Origin: Chloroflexota bacterium | GTDB lineage: Bacteria > Chloroflexota > Anaerolineae > UBA1429 | Assembly (NCBI GenBank): GCA_012719135.1 | Contig: JAAYAW010000026.1 | Span: forward strand, 1-39,756 | DNA: 39,756 bases | Direction: 5' to 3' | Shown here: positions 1 through 7,484 of the stretch, in pieces | Numbering within the stretch: position 1 is the stretch's first letter | Layout of the letters: each line of letters starts with the position of its first letter | Notes under the pieces: generated by a model | What the model saw: only the letters and a program-made list of their open reading frames with translations | The model's database searches: none | Told to the model about the DNA's origin: nothing | Program-made: the position numbers and the translations under genes

Positions 1-1
1 A

Positions 2-2020
2 TGGAGCACGACGCTGGGATCGAACGGTGGTGGGAACCTGGCCACCGATCCCGCCTTTGCGAACGCCGCCGCGGGGAACTTGAGCCTGACGGCGGGCTCG
101 CCTGCGATCGACGTGGGCCTGAACACCGCCCTCCCGGAGGGCGTCCTCACGGATCTGGCGGGCCGGGACCGTGTGTACGACGGGGACGGCGATCTGACGG
201 CGACGGTGGATATGGGCGCCTACGAGTACGGTGCTCCGGCGGTGGCCGGCCTCAACGTGGCTACGGTGAACGGGACTCAGGGGCAGGAGGTGGCGGTGCC
301 GGTCCAGATCGCGCTGGACGAGGGCGAGGTCTATGGCGCCGACCTGGTCTTTGGCTACGATGCGAGCCGGCTCACGGCCACGAGGGTGGAGCAGGGCGCC
401 TTGACCGGCGCCTGGTCGCTGGAGGCCAATCTGTCCACCCCGGGCCAGGTCGCCGTATCGCTTGCAGGCGCGGTCCCCGTCACGGCAAGCGGCGAGTTCG
501 TCCGGCTGGTGTTCAGAGCCTCGGGGGCTCTCGGCTTTGCCGAGGTCGCTCTCTCTTCGGCCGACCTCAACGAGAACGGTTTCACGGTGACGTCGGTTCC
601 CGGGGGCGTCACGGTGCACAGCCCGGTTGCTGTGGACTTTTCCGGCGATGATACCGCCGGTCCTGCGCCCCACACGGTGACCTTTACAGCCCAGACCAGC
701 GGGGAGGTTGAGACCTACGCCTGGAGCTTTGGGGACGGCACCACCAGTGGGGAGGAGAGTCCGACGCATGTCTACGTCAACGCAGGCACTTTCGACGTCA
801 GCTTGACGGTCACGGGCCCCGGTGGGACGGACACCGAGACCAAGCTCGGGTACATCGTCGTTCACGAGCCGGCCCAGGCGGCGTTCAACGCCGCCCCCGT
901 CGGTGGCCTCGCCCCTCTGACGGTGGCCTTTACCAACCAGTCCACCGGAAAGGTGAGCACCTATCTGTGGGACTTTGGCGATGGTGCCACCAGCGCTGAG
1001 GCGAATCCCTCACACGTCTATGCCGAGCCCGGCAGCTACGACGTGAGCCTGACGGCCAGCGGCGATGGCGGCGAATCCACGAGCACACAGGAGGATCTGA
1101 TCACCGTCCGCCTGGGCACGATCTCTGGTGCGGTGACCTTCTGGAATGAGGATCGGGCGATCCCGGGTGTGCCCGTGGCCCTCTCCGGCAGCGCCACGAT
1201 CACCGCCACCTCCTCGATGACGGGCGCCTATACGCTCGGCGGGCTGTACCGGGGCGCTTACGCCGTTACCCCCGGAGACAGGGGTGTGTATGAGGAGGCC
1301 GTCTCCCCGTACGATGCCTCGCTGGCGCTCAAGCACGCAGCCGGGTTGATCACGCTGGCGGACGAGGCCCTGGCGGCCGCCGATGTGACCTTGAACAACG
1401 CCGCGACGGCCTACGATGCCTCCTACATCCTGCGCGCCTCCATCGAGAGCTTGCCCTATGCCTCGGTACTGACGGGTGCGGACTGGCGCTATACGCCCGC
1501 CAGCCGCACCTATCCGGAATATTCCGATGATCTCACCGCCCAGGACTATGTGGGGCTGCTGATGGGCGACATCTCCGGCAACTGGGGTGGCGGGCCCGAG
1601 GCCACCGGATCCGCCGGGCGGCCCGTGGTGCGGCTGCGGCTCACCTTGGCGGCGGCCGGTGCGGCGGGGCACGTCCGAGCGACGGTAGCGCTCGTCTCCT
1701 CGGATGCGCCGGCCTACAGCCTGCGGCTGGCTCTCCGAGCGCCCTCGGGCACGACGGTGGCCGGATGCAGCGCCGGCGAGGGTGCGCCCGGCTGGATGGC
1801 TGCCTGCCACGCTCCGGCGCCCGGCGAGATCCGGCTGGCGCTGGCCGGCAGCCAGGCCGCGCGGCCGGGCCCGCTGGCCGTGCTGGACTTGAGCCTGGGT
1901 ACGGACATGGCGATCGCCCTGGAGCCGGTGTCCGCCGAGATCGATGAGGGCGCCGCCACCGTCCGCTGGGAAGCCCAGGGAGACGGGCCACACCTCTGGT
2001 TCCCGCTGATGTGGCGCTAG
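2..2020 (+). CDS. Secreted PKD/cohesin-like/dockerin-like surface protein, 5' truncated
   Basis: The frame is open from base 2, so the start lies upstream of the window. Domains in order, by nucleotide: the tail of a beta-helix or choice-of-anchor repeat region ending MGAYEYG (about 2-235); a cohesin-like beta-sandwich (about 245-625); two PKD domains, each with the hallmark FGDG (WSFGDG and WDFGDG) and an HVY strand (about 630-875 and 880-1110); a carboxypeptidase-regulatory/CNA-B-like fold (about 1115-1300); a dockerin-like module with the paired SPYDASLALKHAAG and TAYDASYILRASIE helices and GDISGNW (about 1300-1600); and a second cohesin-like sandwich at the C-terminus. The family is extracellular, with roles in adhesion or polysaccharide binding. 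No C-terminal anchor is visible. A strong hairpin follows the TAG stop. The exact function is unknown. Confidence 0.85.
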   Translation, partial: WSTTLGSNGGGNLATDPAFANAAAGNLSLTAGSPAIDVGLNTALPEGVLTDLAGRDRVYDGDGDLTATVDMGAYEYGAPAVAGLNVATVNGTQGQEVAVPVQIALDEGEVYGADLVFGYDASRLTATRVEQGALTGAWSLEANLSTPGQVAVSLAGAVPVTASGEFVRLVFRASGALGFAEVALSSADLNENGFTVTSVPGGVTVHSPVAVDFSGDDTAGPAPHTVTFTAQTSGEVETYAWSFGDGTTSGEESPTHVYVNAGTFDVSLTVTGPGGTDTETKLGYIVVHEPAQAAFNAAPVGGLAPLTVAFTNQSTGKVSTYLWDFGDGATSAEANPSHVYAEPGSYDVSLTASGDGGESTSTQEDLITVRLGTISGAVTFWNEDRAIPGVPVALSGSATITATSSMTGAYTLGGLYRGAYAVTPGDRGVYEEAVSPYDASLALKHAAGLITLADEALAAADVTLNNAATAYDASYILRASIESLPYASVLTGADWRYTPASRTYPEYSDDLTAQDYVGLLMGDISGNWGGGPEATGSAGRPVVRLRLTLAAAGAAGHVRATVALVSSDAPAYSLRLALRAPSGTTVAGCSAGEGAPGWMAACHAPAPGEIRLALAGSQAARPGPLAVLDLSLGTDMAIALEPVSAEIDEGAATVRWEAQGDGPHLWFPLMWR

Positions 2021-2035
2021 CCGGGTTCACGCAGC

Positions 2036-2073
2036 GCAGGCGGCAGGGGGTACACCCCCTGCCGCCTGCTTTT
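2036..2073 (+). terminator. Intrinsic terminator after the PKD protein
   Basis: A perfect 15-bp GC-rich stem (2036-2050 with 2055-2069), a TACA loop and a TTTT tail lie 15 bases after the TAG stop. The hairpin also lies just past the end of the convergent DUF2202 gene. Confidence 0.9.
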
Positions 2074-2104
2074 CGCTTGCAGACCAGCGTTCAGGCCGCT
2101 GTCT

Positions 2105-2944
2105 TTAGCGGAGCCCGCCGCCTCGGCCCATCCGGCCTCCCCGGCCTACGCCGGTTCCGTCTCGGGGGGCGCCGTTTTCGCAGCTCTCAGTGCACTCGCC
2201 CGTCCCGACGCCGCTCATCTGGCGGCCAATGCCGCGGCGGGGGCCACGCTCGCCCTCGCTCGCGATGATCACCCCATAGCTCTCCGCATCCAGATGCTGG
2301 GGCTCATAAGTGACCGCCACCTCGCTCTCCAGCAGGCTGGCGAAGGCCCGCAGGTGGTTGTGGGAGCCGCTCAGCAGGTTGCTGTAGAGGCGCTGCAGGG
2401 CGATGTTCTCGGTGCCCGCCAGGTAGTCCTCGAGATCCAGGATGTCCAGTTCCTCGATGGCGGCGCCCACGCGGAGCGCCTCCTCCAGCGACGTGCCGCC
2501 CCGGGCGACGAGGTCATCGTACATCCGCTGCAGTTCGGCGTTCGCGAACTCGCCGGCCTCCAGACCTTCCGCGGGATCGGCGATCCCATAGTGCTCCAGC
2601 CACCTCAGGGCTGTCTCCAGGTGGCGCTGTTCGCTCCCGGCGATCCGCTGGAAGGCATCCAGCTCCCACCGCTCGTAGAGCGCCGTGTAGACATCACGCG
2701 CGAGCTTTTCCTCCTCGCGCATGAACTCGAGCCCGGCGATCTCGGCCTCGGTGAGTTCGGTGATATCCCCGCTCCCAGGCGCGAGGTTGCCCCAGGGGCT
2801 TCCCGCGGGAGGCCCGGCCAGCGGCGGTGCCCAGCGGCCCAGCGTACCTTCGGGCGAGGCGGGCCCCTGCGCCATGGCGGGGATGGCGATCGCTAGGAGG
2901 GCGGAGGCGACGATCACTGTGCTAACGATACGTTTGATGTTCAT
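2105..2944 (-). CDS. Secreted DUF2202 ferritin-like protein
   Basis: 279 aa. The start ATG at 2944 has GGAGG 7 bases upstream. Residues 1-25 form a signal peptide (basic MNIKR, hydrophobic core, AMA-Q cleavage site). Residues about 55-215 match DUF2202, a four-helix ferritin-like domain. The expected acidic and His helix motifs are present: FMREEEKLARDVY and SEQRHLETALRWLEHYG. DUF2202 proteins are usually secreted; metal binding is inferred from the fold and not proven. The last 40 residues are an unusual Gly/Arg-rich tail with two Cys (GECTESC). The gene is monocistronic and convergent with the PKD protein. Confidence 0.85.
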   Translation of the reverse strand: MNIKRIVSTVIVASALLAIAIPAMAQGPASPEGTLGRWAPPLAGPPAGSPWGNLAPGSGDITELTEAEIAGLEFMREEEKLARDVYTALYERWELDAFQRIAGSEQRHLETALRWLEHYGIADPAEGLEAGEFANAELQRMYDDLVARGGTSLEEALRVGAAIEELDILDLEDYLAGTENIALQRLYSNLLSGSHNHLRAFASLLESEVAVTYEPQHLDAESYGVIIASEGERGPRRGIGRQMSGVGTGECTESCENGAPRDGTGVGRGGRMGRGGGLR

Positions 2945-3094
2945 TCGGTGTCCTCCACGTGAACTGATCGGCTTGTTCAGTCACTTTGACTGTCACTGGC
3001 TATAGTGTACCGCCGTCATGTGGAGGATCTGTGAAGGGAGCATGGGCGGTTTGTGGGGTGCGGGGCGCCGGGTGGGCTCTCTCACAACGAGGGG

Positions 3095-3138
3095 CCCGCG
3101 GAGGCACAGGGGAGCCGGCTCCCCTGTGCCTTCGCGGG
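3095..3138 (-). terminator. Long GC-rich palindrome downstream of the glycosidase gene
   Basis: The left arm 3095-3116 pairs with the right arm 3117-3138 with only one G-T pair. The inner 30 bases (3102-3131) are a perfect palindrome. It begins a few bases past the TGA of the leftward glycosidase gene at 3145. There is no T-run on the exit side, so this is an atypical terminator or an mRNA 3'-end-stabilising hairpin. Confidence 0.65.
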
Positions 3139-3144
3139 TGGGGG

Positions 3145-4758
3145 TCAGTCGCTCATCACCACGCGCAGGACGCGGATATCCGGCTCGACCCAGGCGCCAT
3201 GGTCGATCTCGTCCCCGTTGCGCCGGCGGTCCACGACGAACGCACCCTCCTCAAAGTGCCCTTCGTCCACCGTAACAAAGTGACCTTGCCGGTCCAGGTG
3301 GAAATCGCGCAGCATGGTGAAGGAGGCCATCGAGCCCCAGCTGCCCTTGCGGCAGAGATGCAGTTGGTAAGCGCCACCCACCAGGTAGAAGGTATTGCGG
3401 TCCGCCTGGAAGAGGAGGCCGCGGCCGCGCGGCAGCGTCGCGTCGAGCACCCGTCGGTTTCCCGACGTGGCGTGGCGCCAATCCCGCCCGACAAAGCCGG
3501 GGGTTCCGTAGCCAAAGGTCACCACGCCATACCAGCCCTCCAGGTCCAGGAACTGCTCGCTCTGGTTCTCCTCCTGGGCGATAGCGTGGATCCGGTCGGT
3601 GCCCTGATACTGGAGGAGCAGCGGAATCGCCTCGGCGACGGCGCGAAAGCTCTCCACCGCCTGCTGCGCGGCGGGCACCACGGCGCCCTCGTCATCCAGG
3701 ATGTGCTCGATGCCAAAGCTGGCATAGCCGATGGCGTTGTACTCTCCGATCGCGTACATCATCTGCCAGGCGTTGGGTCCCATGGAGCCCGATTCAGGCA
3801 CAAACAGCGGGTTATCCGGGCGGGTGTAGTTGGCGCAGATCTGGCGATACCCCGCCGTGTAGGGGATGTAGATGTCCGGCGCGATCAGGTCGAGGTGCTT
3901 TTTCGTCCAGAGCCAGATGTCCAGCACGGGGCTCACCGCTCCGCCCGAGGGGTAGTCCCCCGCGAGCCGGAAGAACTGCTCGGCCAGCCAGACGTTGACG
4001 TACATGGGCAGGTCATACACCGCCTTGGCGCATCCGGTGATATGGTCGATGTAGCGGCAGATGGCCCAGGCGTTCATGTACTCGCCCGCGTAGCGTCCAA
4101 ACAACTCGGGCCAGTTCCCCTGCTTCTTCGCGCTCGCCATCTGCCAGGCGGCATGCACAGGGCTCTCGGGTGCCGCGGCAATGGCCTCCACCAGATCCTG
4201 AGGCACGGGCGCCTGAAAGATCGCCTCCGCCTCCGGGGCATAGTCGCGGTCGCTCCACAGGGTCCCCGGCTCGTTCTCCACCTGCACGGCGATGACCGAG
4301 CGCTCCCGGTCATGCTCCTTCAGGTAGCCCATGAGGTGCGCCAGTGCGTTGGCGTCGGCATCCCGGTTCGCCTGGCAGTAGGGCGAGAGTCCCCAGATCG
4401 GCACCCCCAGGGGGTTGATCACCCGGCGGAAGCGTTGCTGATCCGCCTTGACCCATCCCGGCGCGTAATCCATGTCCCCGTTCTTCCAGGTGGCGAACCA
4501 GAGCAGCACCAGCTTGCACCTGTACTCGCCCGCCAGCGCCAGCAGGTCGGCCACGCCGTCGAACACGAAGGTGCCCTCCACGGGCTCCACCTGCTCCCAA
4601 TAGACGGGGATCTCCAGGGTGTTGCCGTGCATCTCCCTCAAGGCGCGGAAGGCGGTCTCCGCCTCCGCCCGGTTATAGCCGCTCGAGTTCTTGGCCTGGC
4701 CCCCCAGCGGGAAAAAGGGCTGGCCGTCCACCTGAAAGATGCGCTTGATGTCTGCCAT
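3145..4758 (-). CDS. GH35/GH42-like beta-galactosidase-type glycoside hydrolase
   Basis: 537 aa, without a signal peptide, so probably cytoplasmic. The ATG at 4758 (MADIKRIF) is chosen because AAGGAGA lies just upstream; the open frame extends further 5' but has no ribosome site there. The protein begins with a GH-A clan TIM barrel (residues about 10-380). The putative acid/base pair is in VQVENEPG (Glu161 or Glu163), and the likely nucleophile is Glu322 in FVPESG. A C-terminal beta domain resembles the DUF5597 extension seen in some beta-galactosidase-like proteins. It is divergent from an aldolase and an RraA gene, which suggests use of a galactoside or sugar-acid conjugate. Family membership is fairly secure; the substrate is not. 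Confidence 0.8.
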   Translation of the reverse strand: MADIKRIFQVDGQPFFPLGGQAKNSSGYNRAEAETAFRALREMHGNTLEIPVYWEQVEPVEGTFVFDGVADLLALAGEYRCKLVLLWFATWKNGDMDYAPGWVKADQQRFRRVINPLGVPIWGLSPYCQANRDADANALAHLMGYLKEHDRERSVIAVQVENEPGTLWSDRDYAPEAEAIFQAPVPQDLVEAIAAAPESPVHAAWQMASAKKQGNWPELFGRYAGEYMNAWAICRYIDHITGCAKAVYDLPMYVNVWLAEQFFRLAGDYPSGGAVSPVLDIWLWTKKHLDLIAPDIYIPYTAGYRQICANYTRPDNPLFVPESGSMGPNAWQMMYAIGEYNAIGYASFGIEHILDDEGAVVPAAQQAVESFRAVAEAIPLLLQYQGTDRIHAIAQEENQSEQFLDLEGWYGVVTFGYGTPGFVGRDWRHATSGNRRVLDATLPRGRGLLFQADRNTFYLVGGAYQLHLCRKGSWGSMASFTMLRDFHLDRQGHFVTVDEGHFEEGAFVVDRRRNGDEIDHGAWVEPDIRVLRVVMSD

Positions 4759-4852
4759 CGGTCCGATCTCCTTCCTTGAGCAGGTGCGGCTCTGCATGAG
4801 TGGGCGTGCGCCCGTGGCGTGGGCAACCGGCCCGCGCCCTTCAGGCGCCCGC

Positions 4853-4881
4853 ATGATACGAGCGGGCTCGCTCCGGCGCAA
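4853..4881 (-). promoter_or_regulatory. Promoter of the glycosidase gene
   Basis: Read on the minus strand: TTGCGC (4881-4876), a 17-bp spacer, then TATCAT (4858-4853). It leaves a leader of about 90 bases before the ATG at 4758. Inferred from consensus match and position. Confidence 0.45.
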
Positions 4882-4905
4882 TCGAGCCAGGAGTCCACCG
4901 GAGGC

Positions 4906-4934
4906 TTGCCAGCCCATCGCGGCCGGCGTAGACT
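4906..4934 (+). promoter_or_regulatory. Promoter of the aldolase-RraA operon
   Basis: TTGCCA (4906-4911), a 17-bp spacer, TAGACT (4929-4934), about 60 bases before the aldolase ATG. It sits back-to-back with the glycosidase promoter, so one regulator could control both. Confidence 0.5.
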
Positions 4935-4992
4935 CGGACCGCCAGCCCCCCGCCCGGTTGCGTGCAGACGGACAAGCGATAGGAGGATCACG

Positions 4993-5763
4993 ATGAGACC
5001 GAACAGATTGCGTCAACTGCTGAACGAGGACAAGCCGAGCCTATGCGTGCGCGTGAACAGCATCTGGCCGGATATTGTAGAGATGGTCGGGCAGATGGGG
5101 TTGTATGACTATGTGGAGTTCGCCTCCGAGTACGGCCCCTTTGATATGGCGGGGATGGACAATTTCTGCCGGGCAGCCGAGTTGTACGGCATGGGCACCA
5201 TGATCAAACTGGATCAGGATCCGCGGCTGTTCCTCGCGCAGCGGGCCATCGGCTCCGGCTTCCAGAGCGTGCTTTTTGTCGATTGCCGCGATCGCGCCGA
5301 GGTGGAGGAGTGCGTGCGCATCTGCCGGCCCGATACCCCCACCGATGGCGGCCTGTATGGTGCGGCGGCCCGCCGCTTTGCCTATGATTCGAGCGGCCAT
5401 GCCGAGTTCTCGCAGGCCCTGCGGGACGTGGTGGTGGCCATCATGGCCGAGAAACGCTCCCTGGTGGACGATCTGGATAATTGCTTGGTCCCCGGCGTGG
5501 ACATGATTCAGTGGGGACCTTCGGACTATACCATGTCCAGCGGGATCAAGCGTGGCGACCCGGAGGTGAAGGAGGCGGAGCGCTTTGTCATCGAGACCTG
5601 CCTCAAGCGCGGCGTCGCTCCCCGCATCGAGCTGGAGAGCTTGGACAACGTGGACTATTACCGGAACCTGGGCGTCAAGCACTTTCGTATCGGGACCGAT
5701 GTGGGGATTCTGCGTCGCTTCTGGAGCGAGAACGGCAGCCGCTTGCGATCGATGCTATCCTGA
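4993..5763 (+). CDS. HpcH/HpaI-family aldolase
   Basis: 256 aa. The ATG at 4993 is preceded by AGGAGG. The sequence has the layout of the HpcH/HpaI class II aldolase family (2-keto-3-deoxy acid aldolases): an early YDYVEFASEYGPFD strand, a central AEK segment where the family places a metal-binding Glu, and VDMIQWGPSDYTMSSG near the end. These enzymes cleave 2-oxo acids to pyruvate plus an aldehyde using a divalent metal. RraA follows after 33 bases in the same operon, and the glycosidase is divergent. The role in sugar-acid breakdown is an inference from this context. Confidence 0.8.
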   Translation: MRPNRLRQLLNEDKPSLCVRVNSIWPDIVEMVGQMGLYDYVEFASEYGPFDMAGMDNFCRAAELYGMGTMIKLDQDPRLFLAQRAIGSGFQSVLFVDCRDRAEVEECVRICRPDTPTDGGLYGAAARRFAYDSSGHAEFSQALRDVVVAIMAEKRSLVDDLDNCLVPGVDMIQWGPSDYTMSSGIKRGDPEVKEAERFVIETCLKRGVAPRIELESLDNVDYYRNLGVKHFRIGTDVGILRRFWSENGSRLRSMLS

Positions 5764-5796
5764 TACGAAGCATCCCCAGGATTACAAGGAGGGGCA

Positions 5797-6504
5797 ATGG
5801 CGAACGAACGAGAGATGCTCGAGGCCCTCAAGGGCTTTGACACCCCCAGTATCACCAATGTGGTGGCCACCTATCCCAAGAATCCACTCTGTCTGAGCCT
5901 GTACCACCCCTGGAACATGAACTGGTACACCGATGCCAGCCTGCGCTGCTGGTATCCGGAGCTGGGGCCGGTTGTGGGCTACGCCGTGACGGCGATCTAT
6001 GGTCTGCCGGATCCCGGCTACGCGCGCTACACGATGGCGGATGTGGTCGCGGCCATGGAGGCCTCTTCGCAGCCGACGATCTTTGTCTTTGAGCAGCGTT
6101 TCCCGCCGGAGATCGCCAGGAAGGTGGGCCTCTCAGGCGGCAACATGACCACGGCGATGCAGGTGGCCGGCTGCGTGGGCGCCATCACCAACGGGCCTTC
6201 GCGGGATATCGACGAGATCCGGCCGATGGGCTTTCAGTATCTCACCAGCGGCGTCTGCGCGGGACACGGCGAGATGTCCATCCACGCGCTGCAGGCGCCT
6301 GTCTCGGTGGCCGGGATGGACGTCGCCCCGGGAGAGATCATCCACATGGACGAGAACGGCGCGGTCAAGTTCCCTGCGCGCTATCTCGCCGAGGTGCTCG
6401 ATCGCGTGACGAGGCTGCGCGACGAAGAGTCCGCCAGCATGGCGGCGGTGCGCGCCCGCCGTGAGGGTGCGGTGCCCGGGGGATCCTACGGCGCCAGGGG
6501 CTGA
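5797..6504 (+). CDS. RraA-family protein (HMG/CHA aldolase or regulator-like)
   Basis: 235 aa. The ATG at 5797 follows AAGGAGGGGCA. The RraA fold is recognised from the N-terminal FDTPSITNVV segment, the central GCVGAITNGPSRDIDEI motif (the family's conserved G-x-R-D loop, with the Arg/Asp pair that binds substrate and metal), and the C-terminal HMDENGAVKFPARY. Enzymatic members cleave 4-hydroxy-4-methyl-2-oxoglutarate-type acids to pyruvate; others inhibit RNase E. The adjacent aldolase favours an enzymatic role in 2-oxo-acid catabolism (inference). The protein is cytoplasmic. A hairpin without a T-run follows. Confidence 0.8.
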   Translation: MANEREMLEALKGFDTPSITNVVATYPKNPLCLSLYHPWNMNWYTDASLRCWYPELGPVVGYAVTAIYGLPDPGYARYTMADVVAAMEASSQPTIFVFEQRFPPEIARKVGLSGGNMTTAMQVAGCVGAITNGPSRDIDEIRPMGFQYLTSGVCAGHGEMSIHALQAPVSVAGMDVAPGEIIHMDENGAVKFPARYLAEVLDRVTRLRDEESASMAAVRARREGAVPGGSYGARG

Positions 6505-6522
6505 TGACCGCGAGTGAACGCC

Positions 6523-6551
6523 AGAGCCGGCCATGTAACGTGGCCGGCTCT
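6523..6551 (+). terminator. Hairpin after the RraA gene
   Basis: An 11-bp perfect stem (6523-6533 with 6541-6551) around a 7-base loop begins 19 bases after the stop. It has no T-run, so efficiency is uncertain. Confidence 0.5.
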
Positions 6552-6559
6552 CCCCATGC

Positions 6560-7306
6560 CGGCCCGCCGACGATGGGGCGCACGCCCCGGCAGCGGGGAT
6601 GGTTCGGGCATCCCCAGAAGGACGTCCCTTGCCGTGTGTCCCGCTTCGCCACGCGCACGACCATCCTCGGGCCGCACCGGGGGCAGAGGGGCGCCGCCTT
6701 CCGCGGGGCGGGGAGCGCCGGCGCCTCGGCCGTCAGCGTGAGCAAAGGCTCGCCCGGGCTGGCGGATCCGTCCTGAAGCGCCTGCTCGATCTCCGCTAGC
6801 ACGTCGGCCGTCCCGTACGCCCGGCGTAGGGGCACGCGCAGGAGAGCCAAACCGGCCTGCGCAAACACCGTTTCTACCAGCTCGTCACGCGCAGCGCGGC
6901 GGGACAGGTCATGGCTGCTGTCGTCCAACTCGATCGCCAGAACGGGTTGCAGGGTGAGGGGGGCACACAGGAGCAAGTCCGTGTGTTTCCGGTCGATCCG
7001 GTTCAGTGCGCTCCTCCGGCTGCTCGCGTTACCTCCGGCGGTGTAAAACTAGTCGCCCAGTGAGACCTTGGCCAGGATCGCCCAGCGTTCCACGCAGGCT
7101 TGCTGCAGGACCCCGTAGAAGGAGCGTTCTGCAGGCGAAAACAGATCATCGCGTCCGCGCTACCGCGGCCGCGAAAAGGCGTCCTCACGGAAGCGATGCT
7201 GCGCCGGCGATTGAGGCGCCGTCCCCCCCTTCGACCTCTGCAGGGCGAGGATCAGCGACGCGATGACGACCACGCACAGGATCCTATTCAGGCACTCGGG
7301 CATCAT
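6560..7306 (-). pseudogene. DUF2726 + topoisomerase-type zinc-ribbon protein, broken by two in-frame TAG codons
   Basis: One leftward frame runs from ATG at 7306 (or 7303). It encodes an N-terminal membrane segment (NRILCVVVIASLILAL), a TAG at 7162-7160, the start of DUF2726 (SPAERSFYGVLQQA, AILAKVSLGD), a second TAG at about 7050, then the rest of DUF2726 (ALNRIDRKHTDLLLCAPLTL, VLAIELDDSSHD) and a zinc ribbon (CPRCG, 18 residues, WGCPNHPRC) to about 6566. After the ribbon the frame stays open into the RraA gene, so the native stop also seems lost. DUF2726 has an endonuclease-like fold. Other genes here use TAG normally, so recoding is unlikely. This decayed gene accounts for most of the 980-base gap between RraA and the C11 peptidase. 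Confidence 0.75.
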
Positions 7307-7422
7307 TCCCCCGCGAATTGTGGAGTGAACCGGCCGCTGGATGCGAGCCTGCCCGCGGAAGCGTTTAGCCTTACGTCGGAAAGGGCGCCTACATGGCCAG
7401 GGGGACGCAAAGGGCGTTCGCG

Positions 7423-7450
7423 TTGACACGCCGTGCCGTCGGCCTATGCT
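7423..7450 (+). promoter_or_regulatory. Promoter of the C11 peptidase gene
   Basis: TTGACA (7423-7428), a 16-bp spacer, TATGCT (7445-7450), 34 bases before the ATG. Confidence 0.7.
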
Positions 7451-7484
7451 CAGGGTGATTGCAACGAGGCAACCGGAGGTAAAG

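Noticed and set aside
1300-1600. A true cellulosome dockerin
   Set aside because: The calcium-binding residues of the repeats are degenerate and no scaffoldin or cellulase lies nearby; only a dockerin-like fold is supported.
2986-4779. A 597-codon open frame on the plus strand
   Set aside because: It is antisense to the glycosidase gene, has no ribosome site or domain, and is explained by high-GC codon bias.
6560-7306. TAG recoded as a sense codon in this organism
   Set aside because: Several intact genes here, such as the PKD protein, prepilin peptidase, mobA and the lipoprotein, end at TAG exactly where their domains end.
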